From the IMG/VR virus record IMGVR_UViG_3300032177_000063, positions 1-27,798 of that record: a DNA stretch of 27,798 bases; one strand, given 5' to 3'. Within the stretch, counting starts at the first letter, position 1. Every line of letters begins with the position of its first letter. Both the position numbers and the translations under genes were made by a program. The notes beneath the pieces are model-generated. The model saw nothing but the letters and a program-made list of their open reading frames with translations, had not been told where the DNA came from and did not search any database. Shown here piece by piece: positions 1 to 5,808 of the stretch. This DNA comes from a virus.

Positions 1-4
1 CGAC

Positions 5-382
5 GTGTCGCGAATCTCCAGGATGAAGGATGCCCGATCTCCGGTCCAGGACGCCCGAAGGCCGGCACGGGACGCCCGAAGGCCGGCACGGGACGCCCGA
101 AGGCCGGCCGGACGCGGATCCATGGCCCGCAAGGTCGATCACGCCGCCGCCAAGGCTGCCCCCAGGGCGCTCGCCGGGATGAAGGGCATCCGCGTCACGA
201 AGGAGGGTAAGGTCTCCCTGTCGTTCCAGAGGACCATGACGAAGACGGACGAGGGTGAGACCAAGTATCCGGAGGGCAAGTTCGACGGGGTCATGAAGGA
301 CTTCATGGACCGCCTCAAGAAGGTCATCTCCGACGTTTTCGTCCCGGAACTCGACCAGGCCATGGCCAGGTACATGAAGTGA
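5..382 (+). CDS. Small phage protein with N-terminal 7-residue repeats (hypothetical)
   Basis: No family recognised. The reading frame is open to the left edge of the window, so the true start is uncertain. Candidates are GTG at 5, ATG at 23 and ATG at 122, and none has a clear Shine-Dalgarno sequence. The N-terminal part encodes tandem heptads of the type DARRPAR (DARSPVQ, DARRPAR twice, DARRPAG), matching 21-bp DNA repeats at 50-108. Because the repeat length is a multiple of three and in frame, I lean to it being translated. The part after ATG 122 is basic then amphipathic (LSFQRTM, FDGVMKDFMDRLKKVISDVF) and ends AMARYMK. Its stop overlaps the next gene start (TGATG), so the two are probably co-translated. 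Start at 122 gives an 86-aa protein, the conservative alternative. Confidence 0.6.
   Translation: MSRISRMKDARSPVQDARRPARDARRPARDARRPAGRGSMARKVDHAAAKAAPRALAGMKGIRVTKEGKVSLSFQRTMTKTDEGETKYPEGKFDGVMKDFMDRLKKVISDVFVPELDQAMARYMK
50..108 (+). repeat. 21-bp tandem repeat, about 2.8 copies
   Basis: The unit gacgcccgaaggccggcac-gg occurs exactly at 50-70 and 71-91, with a third partial copy from 92 to about 108. A degenerate copy precedes it. It is in frame with the first gene and codes DARRPAR heptads. Confidence 0.85.
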
Positions 383-951
383 TGCTGTACGAGGTCTCCA
401 ACAACCTGAGCACGAGCCTTGTCGTCGAGGACATAGGTGTGTCCCTTCAGGCCAGGGGCGGTCTCGACAGCTCCAGGGTCATCACCCAGAACATGCGCGA
501 CTCCTCCTCTGACCTCAGGAAGATGATCCAGATGAGGTGGGTGACCGTCTCGTCGAGGCCGCCGGCCGTGAGTCCCGTCCCCGTTTGGCCTTTGTCCGGA
601 ATTCGCACGTCTCCTGTTGACGTCCCTGCGCAGCCTGCCCCCGCAGCTGCCCCGCCCCCCGCCGCCGTCATCCCGCCCGTCCAGGACGTTTCCTCTCTCG
701 TGAGCTCCGTCTCCCACCTCGACGGAATGATGTCCGAGATCCTATCGATACTCAAGAGGGGAGGGGCTCCGTCCGGCCTCTCGCTCCCCGCCCAGTCGCC
801 CCACTTCCAGCAGCCGTCCCAGGATCCTTTCTTCATCCCGAGCAAGGTCGTCCCGGACGCCGAGGCGAAGATTACGGTTGCCTCGTCCGAGACCGACTCT
901 AAGGAGTTCGACGAGTCCAGGAAGGCCCTCAGCAAGATGCGGAAGAAGTAG
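382..951 (+). CDS. Hypothetical virion-region protein, structured N-terminus and Pro-rich tail
   Basis: No family recognised with certainty. ATG at 382 forms a TGATG overlap with the preceding stop; a GTG at 379 is the alternative. The N-terminal ~60 residues look folded and beta-rich (LYEVSNNLSTSLVVEDIGVSL, then RGGLDSSRVI). The middle is a proline/alanine linker (roughly residues 65-100), followed by a short helical stretch (SSVSHLDGMMSEILSILKRGG), another disordered part, and a basic C-terminus ending KMRKK. The order of folded head, Pro/acidic linker and helical tail recurs in this window at 12602-14038 and 15434-16351, although I see no direct sequence match. Its position next to tail genes suggests a structural or accessory role, which is inference only. 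Confidence 0.75.
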   Translation: MLYEVSNNLSTSLVVEDIGVSLQARGGLDSSRVITQNMRDSSSDLRKMIQMRWVTVSSRPPAVSPVPVWPLSGIRTSPVDVPAQPAPAAAPPPAAVIPPVQDVSSLVSSVSHLDGMMSEILSILKRGGAPSGLSLPAQSPHFQQPSQDPFFIPSKVVPDAEAKITVASSETDSKEFDESRKALSKMRKK

Positions 952-1000
952 GCGGGCGTCCTTTCCGCCCCCGAGTCTTCCTCGTCATGTTTAGGCCCGG

Positions 1001-1006
1001 TAAGGT
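1001..1006 (+). promoter_or_regulatory. Possible -10 box (TAAGGT) before the actin-like gene
   Basis: CCCGGTAAGGT resembles the CCGGCGTAAGCT element found before two other genes (12585, 14051). It would give a short leader of about 25 nt before the start at 1038, with a GGAG Shine-Dalgarno at 1031-1034. No -35 element is evident. Confidence 0.3.
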
Positions 1007-1037
1007 CCAGCCGGACTTGAATACCTCTACGGAGACC

Positions 1038-2042
1038 ATGACCATGTCAAAGAACGGAGACAGCGGGGTCGGACTCGACTGTGGCACGATGAACTTCGTC
1101 GCCGCAAGGCGCCTGAACAAGAAGATCGAGCACAAGCGCGTCCGGGACGCGTTCCTCGATCTCCCGCCCGAGCACAAGCGCATGCTCAAGCTATCCGGGA
1201 CGGACTATGTCGAGCTCGACGGAAAGCTCCTCGTCATCGGGGATAAGGCTCTCGAGACGGCCAACATCTTCAATCGCGAGGCCCGCCGCCCCATGTCCGG
1301 GGGCCTGATCGCCTCCGGCGAGATCGACGCCCAGCAGGTCATCGCCCTCATGATGAAGCAGATCCTCGGGGATCCGTCGAAGTCCGGCGAGAAGTGCTGC
1401 TTTTCGGTCCCGGCCGCGGCCGTGGACGTCGCGAACTCGGATGTGACCTACCACGGGATGGTCATCAGCAAGATTCTGAAGGAGCTCGGCTATCTTCCGG
1501 AGCCGGCGAACGAGGCTCTCGCCGTCGTCTTCTCCGAATGCGGAAAGGAGAGCTTCTCCGGCCTCGGGATCTCGTACGGATCGGGCATGACGAACGTCTG
1601 CCTTTCGTACAACGCTATGTCCGCGCTCGAGTTCTCGCTTGGACGGGGCGGTGACTGGATCGACGCTGGCGCCGGACGGGCCGTTAACACCACGGCCGCC
1701 AAGATGTGCGCCCTGAAGGAGGGCGGGATTGACATCACGTCCCCGAAGAACCGCGACGAGGAGGCGATCACCCTCTTCGTCCAGACCCTGATCGATTACA
1801 CTATCGACAACGTGATCAAGCATTTCGCCAGAGCCAAGAGCGAGATCCTCGTCCCGAAGCCCATACCGATCATCGTGTCCGGCGGGACGTCCCTGGCCGG
1901 CGGCTTCCTCGAGAAGTTCAAGGAGCGCTTTGAGGTCCACCGTTCGAAGTTCCCCATCCAGATCTCCGAGATCCGCGCCGCCGGCGATCCGATGACGGCC
2001 GTCGCCACGGGCCTCCTCCTCCTCGCCCAGATGGACGACTGA
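1038..2042 (+). CDS. Actin-like ATPase (MreB/ParM/Hsp70 superfamily fold)
   Basis: A 334-aa protein with the actin/Hsp70 ATPase layout. The phosphate-1 loop is GVGLDCGTMNF (D14, G16, T17). A phosphate-2-like loop is GLGISYGSGMTNV (residues 175-187). The connect region is EPANEALAV, and the adenosine loop near the C-terminus is IIVSGGTSLAGGF. Length fits a bare actin-like core with no Hsp70 substrate domain. Known phage relatives by function are Alp6A of Bacillus phage 0305phi8-36 and AlpC of the Corynebacterium prophage CGP3, which form filaments; filament formation here is inference. The phosphate-2 loop lacks the usual DxGxxTxD aspartates, having S179 and N186. ATG 1038 or 1044 is preferred over the longer ATG 987 because GGAG lies at 1031-1034 and the conserved domain begins immediately after. 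It overlaps the next gene (TGATG). Confidence 0.85.
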   Translation: MTMSKNGDSGVGLDCGTMNFVAARRLNKKIEHKRVRDAFLDLPPEHKRMLKLSGTDYVELDGKLLVIGDKALETANIFNREARRPMSGGLIASGEIDAQQVIALMMKQILGDPSKSGEKCCFSVPAAAVDVANSDVTYHGMVISKILKELGYLPEPANEALAVVFSECGKESFSGLGISYGSGMTNVCLSYNAMSALEFSLGRGGDWIDAGAGRAVNTTAAKMCALKEGGIDITSPKNRDEEAITLFVQTLIDYTIDNVIKHFARAKSEILVPKPIPIIVSGGTSLAGGFLEKFKERFEVHRSKFPIQISEIRAAGDPMTAVATGLLLLAQMDD

Positions 2043-2548
2043 TGGAACAGCCCATGAGCGTCCGCGGTCCGGTCCTCGCATGGACACGCGAGGAGAACGA
2101 GTCGTGGCTGTACGCCATCTCGTACAAGATATCGAAGTACTCGTCCCGACCGTGCATCATGACGATCGAGAAGGATCCGGACGGAGAGTCCTCCGGATCC
2201 GACAACGATCCGCGCGGATATAAGGACTACGTTGTCACCGTCAAGCAGAAGATCCGCGTGCACAACGGCGCCGCGGCGGACATCTTCCTCGGCTTCTGCT
2301 GCTACCATCCGAACGACCTGCCATTCGCCCCGTCCCCGGAACACCCGGTCGCCGACTGGGACTCGTCCATCCGTGCCGCCGGGGACGTCAAGGTCGGGGA
2401 CTCGGTCCGTATGCCCCGGTACGTCCGGAACGGGCGCGCCATGTCAGGGAAAGTGATCAGCTTCGGAGAGTTCTACGTCGAGGACGACAAGGACGGGACG
2501 GTGTCGAGGTTCCACGCCAACTCGGTCGAGAAAGTCGGTAGCCCGTGA
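2042..2548 (+). CDS. Hypothetical protein with small C-terminal beta-barrel-like segment
   Basis: 168 aa, not assignable to a named family. Start ATG 2042 overlaps the stop of the actin-like gene by one base; ATG 2054 is a possible alternative. The N-terminus is charged and mixed (ENESWLYAISYKISKYS). A histidine/cysteine patch FLGFCCYHPNDLPF lies mid-protein. The last ~55 residues (VKVGDSVRMPRYVRNGRAMSGKVISF...) have the V-G-x-x-(V/W) start and alternating pattern of a small SH3-like barrel, also visible in the genes at 12081 and 14080. The stop overlaps the next gene (GTGA), suggesting coupled translation with the phosphatase. Function unknown. Confidence 0.75.
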   Translation: MEQPMSVRGPVLAWTREENESWLYAISYKISKYSSRPCIMTIEKDPDGESSGSDNDPRGYKDYVVTVKQKIRVHNGAAADIFLGFCCYHPNDLPFAPSPEHPVADWDSSIRAAGDVKVGDSVRMPRYVRNGRAMSGKVISFGEFYVEDDKDGTVSRFHANSVEKVGSP

Positions 2549-3069
2549 TCATCGAGCAGTACGCGAACCGCCTGTATCTCGGCCACGCGTGCCACCGATG
2601 GTCGGTGCACCCGCTCGTCATAGTCGGGGGGAGCATATTCGACCAGGCCGACTGGGCCCACCTCAGGGACGACTTTGGCGTCCGATCCGTCCTCAACGTC
2701 GAGACGGAGCACTCGGACGAGGGGAAGGGCATACCGGTCCTGAGCGAGTGCCGCGTCCCCGACGACGGCACCCCGTTCCCGGCCGGCCTGGTCAGGCACG
2801 CGGTCTCCTTCGCCCATCTGAACGTGGGGCACGGCCCGGTCTACGTCCACTGCCAGCAGGGCGGATCCCGGAGCCCCGCCTTCGCATACGCCGTCCTCCG
2901 GTGGGTGTTCCAGATGCCGAAGCAAGACGCTCTTCGCGCCATCCAGACCGGGAAGGACGACTGGTCGCAGGCCGCGAACTACGCGACCCCGGGACCGGTG
3001 TCGAGCTACGGACATCACCACTATCACCGTTCATACATCGAGTCCGTCGAGTCGGCCCTGAGGCCTTAA
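2545..3069 (+). CDS. Dual-specificity-type protein phosphatase (cysteine-dependent)
   Basis: A 174-aa protein with the cysteine phosphatase signature HCX5R(S): VYVHCQQGGSRSPAFAY, with nucleophile C103, phosphate-binding R109 and S110. The preceding strand-helix pattern (VLNVETEHS, then an Asp-rich VPDDGTPFP loop around residues 72-79 that could supply the general acid) and the helix after the P-loop fit the compact dual-specificity fold. These enzymes hydrolyse phosphotyrosine/phosphoserine/threonine or other phosphate esters; the substrate cannot be read here. The C-terminus is His/Tyr-rich (YGHHHYHRSY). Start is GTG 2545 in a GTGA overlap with the previous stop. A phosphatase inside a tail-gene region is unusual and could act on host signalling or virion proteins (inference). 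Confidence 0.85.
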   Translation: MIIEQYANRLYLGHACHRWSVHPLVIVGGSIFDQADWAHLRDDFGVRSVLNVETEHSDEGKGIPVLSECRVPDDGTPFPAGLVRHAVSFAHLNVGHGPVYVHCQQGGSRSPAFAYAVLRWVFQMPKQDALRAIQTGKDDWSQAANYATPGPVSSYGHHHYHRSYIESVESALRP

Positions 3070-3082
3070 TCATCTCGAGGGC

Positions 3083-3088
3083 AGGAGG
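3083..3088 (+). promoter_or_regulatory. Strong Shine-Dalgarno AGGAGG
   Basis: AGGAGG ends five bases before ATG 3094 and fixes that start. Confidence 0.8.
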
Positions 3089-3093
3089 ATAGA

Positions 3094-3351
3094 ATGCACC
3101 ATAAGGGCGTTTACGTTGGCAAGATCGTGGAGACGGTGAGCGACCTCATCGACCACTCCTACCCCCACCTTTCTGGAACGGCCCCCGCGCCCGCGCCCGC
3201 GCCGGCGCCGGCGCCCGTCCCTGAGCCGGAGCCGTCCCCGGAGCCGGAGCCGGAGCCGGCACAGGACGACGACCCTGTGGTTCCCTCTGACGAGTCAGAG
3301 CCTTCGGAGCCGGTCGAGACCAAGTCGAAGAAGTCCAAGAAGGGACAGTAG
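3094..3351 (+). CDS. Small proline/glutamate-rich protein
   Basis: 85 aa with an excellent ribosome-binding site. About 28 folded-looking N-terminal residues (HHKGVYVGKIVETVSDLI) are followed by AP repeats, then EP repeats, an acidic stretch and a lysine-rich end (KSKKSKKGQ). The composition is that of an extended, disordered spacer. No catalytic motif is present. It might be a decoration or linker protein, but nothing shows this. The low-complexity DNA at 3182-3260 is likely prone to length variation. Confidence 0.75.
   Translation: MHHKGVYVGKIVETVSDLIDHSYPHLSGTAPAPAPAPAPAPVPEPEPSPEPEPEPAQDDDPVVPSDESEPSEPVETKSKKSKKGQ
3182..3260 (+). repeat. Low-complexity GCGCCC/GAGCCG coding repeat
   Basis: Alternating GCGCCC-type units (alanine-proline) pass into GAGCCG units (glutamate-proline). 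All units are multiples of three and in frame with the 85-aa protein. Confidence 0.8.
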
Positions 3352-3377
3352 GGCCCCCCGGCCGAAGGAGGCGTCCC

Positions 3378-3992
3378 TTGAGACAGCGGAAGCAACGTCA
3401 GCAGGAAAGACTAGAGTCGATCGTTTGTCGACTGAAGTCTGGCCTGTGCGGCGATTGCTCGCGGTCGTTTCGTTCGGAGGCGATGCACTTTGATCATCGG
3501 CCGGATGAAGTTAAGGTCTTTCACATCAGCGCCCTTGTCTACAGAGCTTGCAGCGTTGAAAAACTTCTTCTCGAGATCGGTAAATGTGACCTGGTATGCG
3601 TCGGATGTCACAGGGCTAGGACTGCTTCCAGGGTCATAAGGATGGACAGGTACTCTTGCAAGAGTCACCCCGCCCATGTTGTCAGCTGCAGGATGTGCGG
3701 TATTGCCGATCGTCGCCGCACACGCAGTTCGGTCTTGCGCCGGAAAGTGTCGGATCTGAAGAAAGATCGTCCATGTTCTGACTGCGGGACTTCGTTCGAC
3801 CCTCTGTTGATGGACTGGGATCATCGTCCCGAGGAAACCAAACTGATCGATATCGCCAGTGCGGTCTCCGGTGGGTGGAGGTTCGACAAGATTGAAGCTG
3901 AGATGTCGAAATGTGACCTCGTCTGTTGCTGGTGCCACGTAGAAAGGACCTCGTCGCGGCAGGAAGGGGGTGTGCTATCAAGAACTGGTTGA
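3378..3992 (+). CDS. HNH homing endonuclease with two tandem HNH units
   Basis: 204 aa. Unit 1 has CGDC (C24, C27), FDHRPDEVK (H40) and CDLVCVGCHRART. Unit 2 has CSDCGTSF, WDHRPEETK (H149) and CDLVCCWCHVERT. Both keep the HNH metal-binding ribbons, the central His and the final CH; a further CxxC (CRMC) lies between them. The family makes site-specific DNA breaks or nicks, and free-standing copies spread by homing. The start is TTG 3378, chosen because AAGGAGG (3365-3371) sits six bases upstream. Base composition is visibly less GC-rich than neighbouring genes, consistent with mobile DNA. Its 3' end overlaps the start region of the next tail gene, so it probably inserted directly upstream of that gene. 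Confidence 0.88.
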   Translation: MRQRKQRQQERLESIVCRLKSGLCGDCSRSFRSEAMHFDHRPDEVKVFHISALVYRACSVEKLLLEIGKCDLVCVGCHRARTASRVIRMDRYSCKSHPAHVVSCRMCGIADRRRTRSSVLRRKVSDLKKDRPCSDCGTSFDPLLMDWDHRPEETKLIDIASAVSGGWRFDKIEAEMSKCDLVCCWCHVERTSSRQEGGVLSRTG

Positions 3993-5197
3993 TAAACGCC
4001 ACCAAGAAGAGGGTGGTGCGGGAGCTCAAGAAGATTCTCTACGACCACCCGCGCTACCGGGCGGACTCGGAGAACGTTCAGTCCAAGTTCTCCTTCGAGC
4101 TCCGTCCCCAGCGCGGGATTATCGTCAACAATGCGTCGGCGGACCGTGTTCGCCTGTCCGCCGACAACTATATCGGCCGGCTGGCCTCGTTCGTCATGCA
4201 GGCCCCCGTGGAGAACCTCCCGGGTACCACCATCGAGTGGGTCCGTGAGAACTTCAACGTCCTGGAGCAGTACTGCGTCGACAGGAACTCCTTCCCGAGC
4301 CCGCCGGGCGTGTACTTCCTCTCCGTGACCAAGATTCCCGACGACGCCAACACGATCGCCGGCCTCTTCACCATCGACCCAGTCCTGACCGTCACCCAGG
4401 AACCGCTCATCTTCTTCACGAGCTCGGTCGACACGGACGCTCAGCTCTCGCACGACAACGTGTACGACGGCTCTCTCAGGCTGTGGCTGGACAACCGCCG
4501 GGTCCTCGTTCCGGACGTCGACTATCACGTGGACTATCCCACAGGCCACGTCACCTTCCTGAAGGCCACGCCGCCCGGGATGGCCGTCTATGCGGACTAC
4601 CGCTACAGGATAGGCCTGCAGGGCCCCTTCGAGTTCTTCCGCGACACGGCCAACACGACCGCCCTCCCCGGTGCGGTCCTCGCGTTCGGCGACAGGGCCC
4701 AGAACTGCGACAAGGTAGCGATAGTCGTGACCGACACGAGATCCGACGTCGCCGAGGTCTACGGAGGGAAGTTCGAGGTCACCTTCGACCTCATCGTATT
4801 CACCAGGGACACCGAGGACAGGGAGAGGATGACCGACTACGTCGTCGTGAAGTTCCTGGAGAGTCAGAAGGACCTCGGATACGACGGCCTCGAGCTTCTC
4901 GACATATCGCCCGGCGGCGAGAACGAGGAGGTGTACAACGCTGAGACTGACGAGTACTACTACGAGAGCTCTGTGTCGCTGTCCCTCCGCGTCGACTGGG
5001 AGACTTACACCCCGCTTCCGGGCGTCGTCAACAGGATAGAGCTCACCTCCAAGTCGGCGGAGCAGGACCGCGGGTACCTCGACGGGTCGTTCCCCCTCGA
5101 CCTCCTTTCGGAGGGCGGCCCGACGGAGATTGCCGGAATCCCGGTGTGGATCGGGCGCGGCAGGGGCAAGAAGCTCACGTACGAGTCCGTCCGCTGA
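3989..5197 (+). CDS. Tail/neck structural protein candidate
   Basis: About 402 aa, beta-rich, no named family assigned. An N-terminal helix (TKKRVVRELKKILYDHPRY) is followed by beta segments, including DNRRVLVPDVDYHVDYPTG and YADYRYRIGLQGPFEFF. A C-terminal domain (VYGGKFEVTFDLIVFTRD... VVVKFL... SSVSLSLRVDWETY) resembles in pattern the tail-terminator or completion folds that cap myovirus tails. That, and its place two genes upstream of the sheath, is the basis for the call. The start is uncertain. TTG 3989 overlaps the HNH stop (TTGA) and would couple the two genes, but no Shine-Dalgarno precedes it at the right distance; the frame is open upstream to TTG 3926. The HNH gene may have displaced the original start signals. 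Confidence 0.7.
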   Translation: MINATKKRVVRELKKILYDHPRYRADSENVQSKFSFELRPQRGIIVNNASADRVRLSADNYIGRLASFVMQAPVENLPGTTIEWVRENFNVLEQYCVDRNSFPSPPGVYFLSVTKIPDDANTIAGLFTIDPVLTVTQEPLIFFTSSVDTDAQLSHDNVYDGSLRLWLDNRRVLVPDVDYHVDYPTGHVTFLKATPPGMAVYADYRYRIGLQGPFEFFRDTANTTALPGAVLAFGDRAQNCDKVAIVVTDTRSDVAEVYGGKFEVTFDLIVFTRDTEDRERMTDYVVVKFLESQKDLGYDGLELLDISPGGENEEVYNAETDEYYYESSVSLSLRVDWETYTPLPGVVNRIELTSKSAEQDRGYLDGSFPLDLLSEGGPTEIAGIPVWIGRGRGKKLTYESVR

Positions 5198-5209
5198 CAC
5201 CGATTTCGG

Positions 5210-5215
5210 TATCGT
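5210..5215 (+). promoter_or_regulatory. Possible -10 box (TATCGT) before the zinc-ribbon gene
   Basis: TATCGT lies eight bases before ATG 5224, which has no Shine-Dalgarno. It fits the leaderless pattern seen elsewhere in the window, though the spacing is slightly longer. A short palindrome ACCGATTTCGGT (5199-5210) abuts it. Confidence 0.3.
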
Positions 5216-5223
5216 CCCGTACG

Positions 5224-5655
5224 ATGCCCACGTTCGAGTACAAGTGCGATCCGTGCGAGGCTGAGTTCGAGGAGCTCCTCACCCAGACCGACGAGGTCAA
5301 GAAGTACTCGCAGTGGCATCCGTGCCCGACCTGCGGAGGTAGGGCCCGCAGGCTCGCCATCTCCATCACCAATTTTCAGTTCGCCGGCGGCGTTCGCGGG
5401 GAGAGCGGCGTCCACGGGAACTCCGGATCTCACGATCTCGACTATCCGACTCTCGACAAGGCCGTGGGGCGCTCCTCCGAGAAGAAGTGGGAGAGGATCA
5501 ACGCGGAGCGCGTCGACAGGGAGAAGACCCGGAGGGAGTCCGGGACGAACGCCCTGTCCAAGGTCGACGGGAAGGTCGCACCCGCGAAGGCCGACATCCT
5601 CGGCCTTCGCGGGGCCGCGATTACGAAGCTCGACCAGGTCAAGAAGAGCTCCTAG
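5224..5655 (+). CDS. FmdB-type zinc-ribbon protein
   Basis: 143 aa. The N-terminus MPTFEYKCDPC and CPTCGG give two CxxC pairs (C8/C11, C34/C37), the layout of the FmdB-like putative regulatory zinc ribbon (about 40 aa). The remaining ~100 residues are charged and mostly helical (EKKWERINAERVDREKTRR), with no other domain recognised. Such ribbons occur in phage structural clusters, where they may be assembly factors or regulators; the role here is unknown. ATG 5224 is chosen because the conserved ribbon begins at residue 1; no Shine-Dalgarno is present. The gene ends just before the large control region of the sheath gene. Confidence 0.85.
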   Translation: MPTFEYKCDPCEAEFEELLTQTDEVKKYSQWHPCPTCGGRARRLAISITNFQFAGGVRGESGVHGNSGSHDLDYPTLDKAVGRSSEKKWERINAERVDREKTRRESGTNALSKVDGKVAPAKADILGLRGAAITKLDQVKKSS

Positions 5656-5808
5656 CTAACCTGCTCGCTCCGCCCATTCATGGGTTTTCTATGGTCGGTG
5701 GCCTTGAAACTAAGGCTCACTCAGCCCATACGAATACCCGTACGAAGACCTGTCACCGGCGGATACGTAGACGGATAATTAGACTTCTGCTCAGGAGAAG
5801 GAGCTAAG
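5656..5808 (+). promoter_or_regulatory. Control region upstream of the sheath gene
   Basis: This 153-bp gene-free stretch is the longest + strand gap ahead of a tail gene. It is more AT-rich than its surroundings. It holds a hairpin at 5698-5720, a -10-like TAGACT at 5780-5785 within ggataattagactt, and a very strong Shine-Dalgarno (AGGAGAAGGAG, 5793-5803) five bases before the sheath ATG. A strong late promoter is likely, but no convincing -35 was found. Confidence 0.5.
5698..5720 (+). promoter_or_regulatory. Hairpin GTGGCCTT/AAGGC-CAC
   Basis: GTG-GCCTT pairs with AAGGC-(T)-CAC around a GAAACT loop: eight base pairs with one bulged T. No T-run follows, so it is not a typical terminator. 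It may be an mRNA leader structure or an operator. Confidence 0.4.

Noticed and set aside
951-970. A GC hairpin (GGCGG...CCGCC) after the second gene as a terminator
   Set aside because: A five-pair stem with no T-run, and GC-rich DNA forms such stems often.
987-1037. A longer start (ATG 987) for the actin-like protein
   Set aside because: The extra 17 residues are non-conserved, there is no ribosome-binding site, and GGAG at 1031 supports the later start.
3182-3260. The GCGCCC/GAGCCG repeats as a CRISPR-like or origin repeat
   Set aside because: The units are 6 bp, in frame and code AP/EP pairs. There are no spacers.
3821-5200. A 459-codon minus-strand frame opposite the tail/neck candidate
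   Set aside because: A Val/Glu/Arg-rich antisense shadow without motifs. The + strand product has coherent beta structure and fits the operon.
5672-5689. CCCA-TTCA-TGGG-TTTTCT as a terminator after the zinc-ribbon gene
   Set aside because: Only four base pairs with an interrupted T-run. It is too weak to call.
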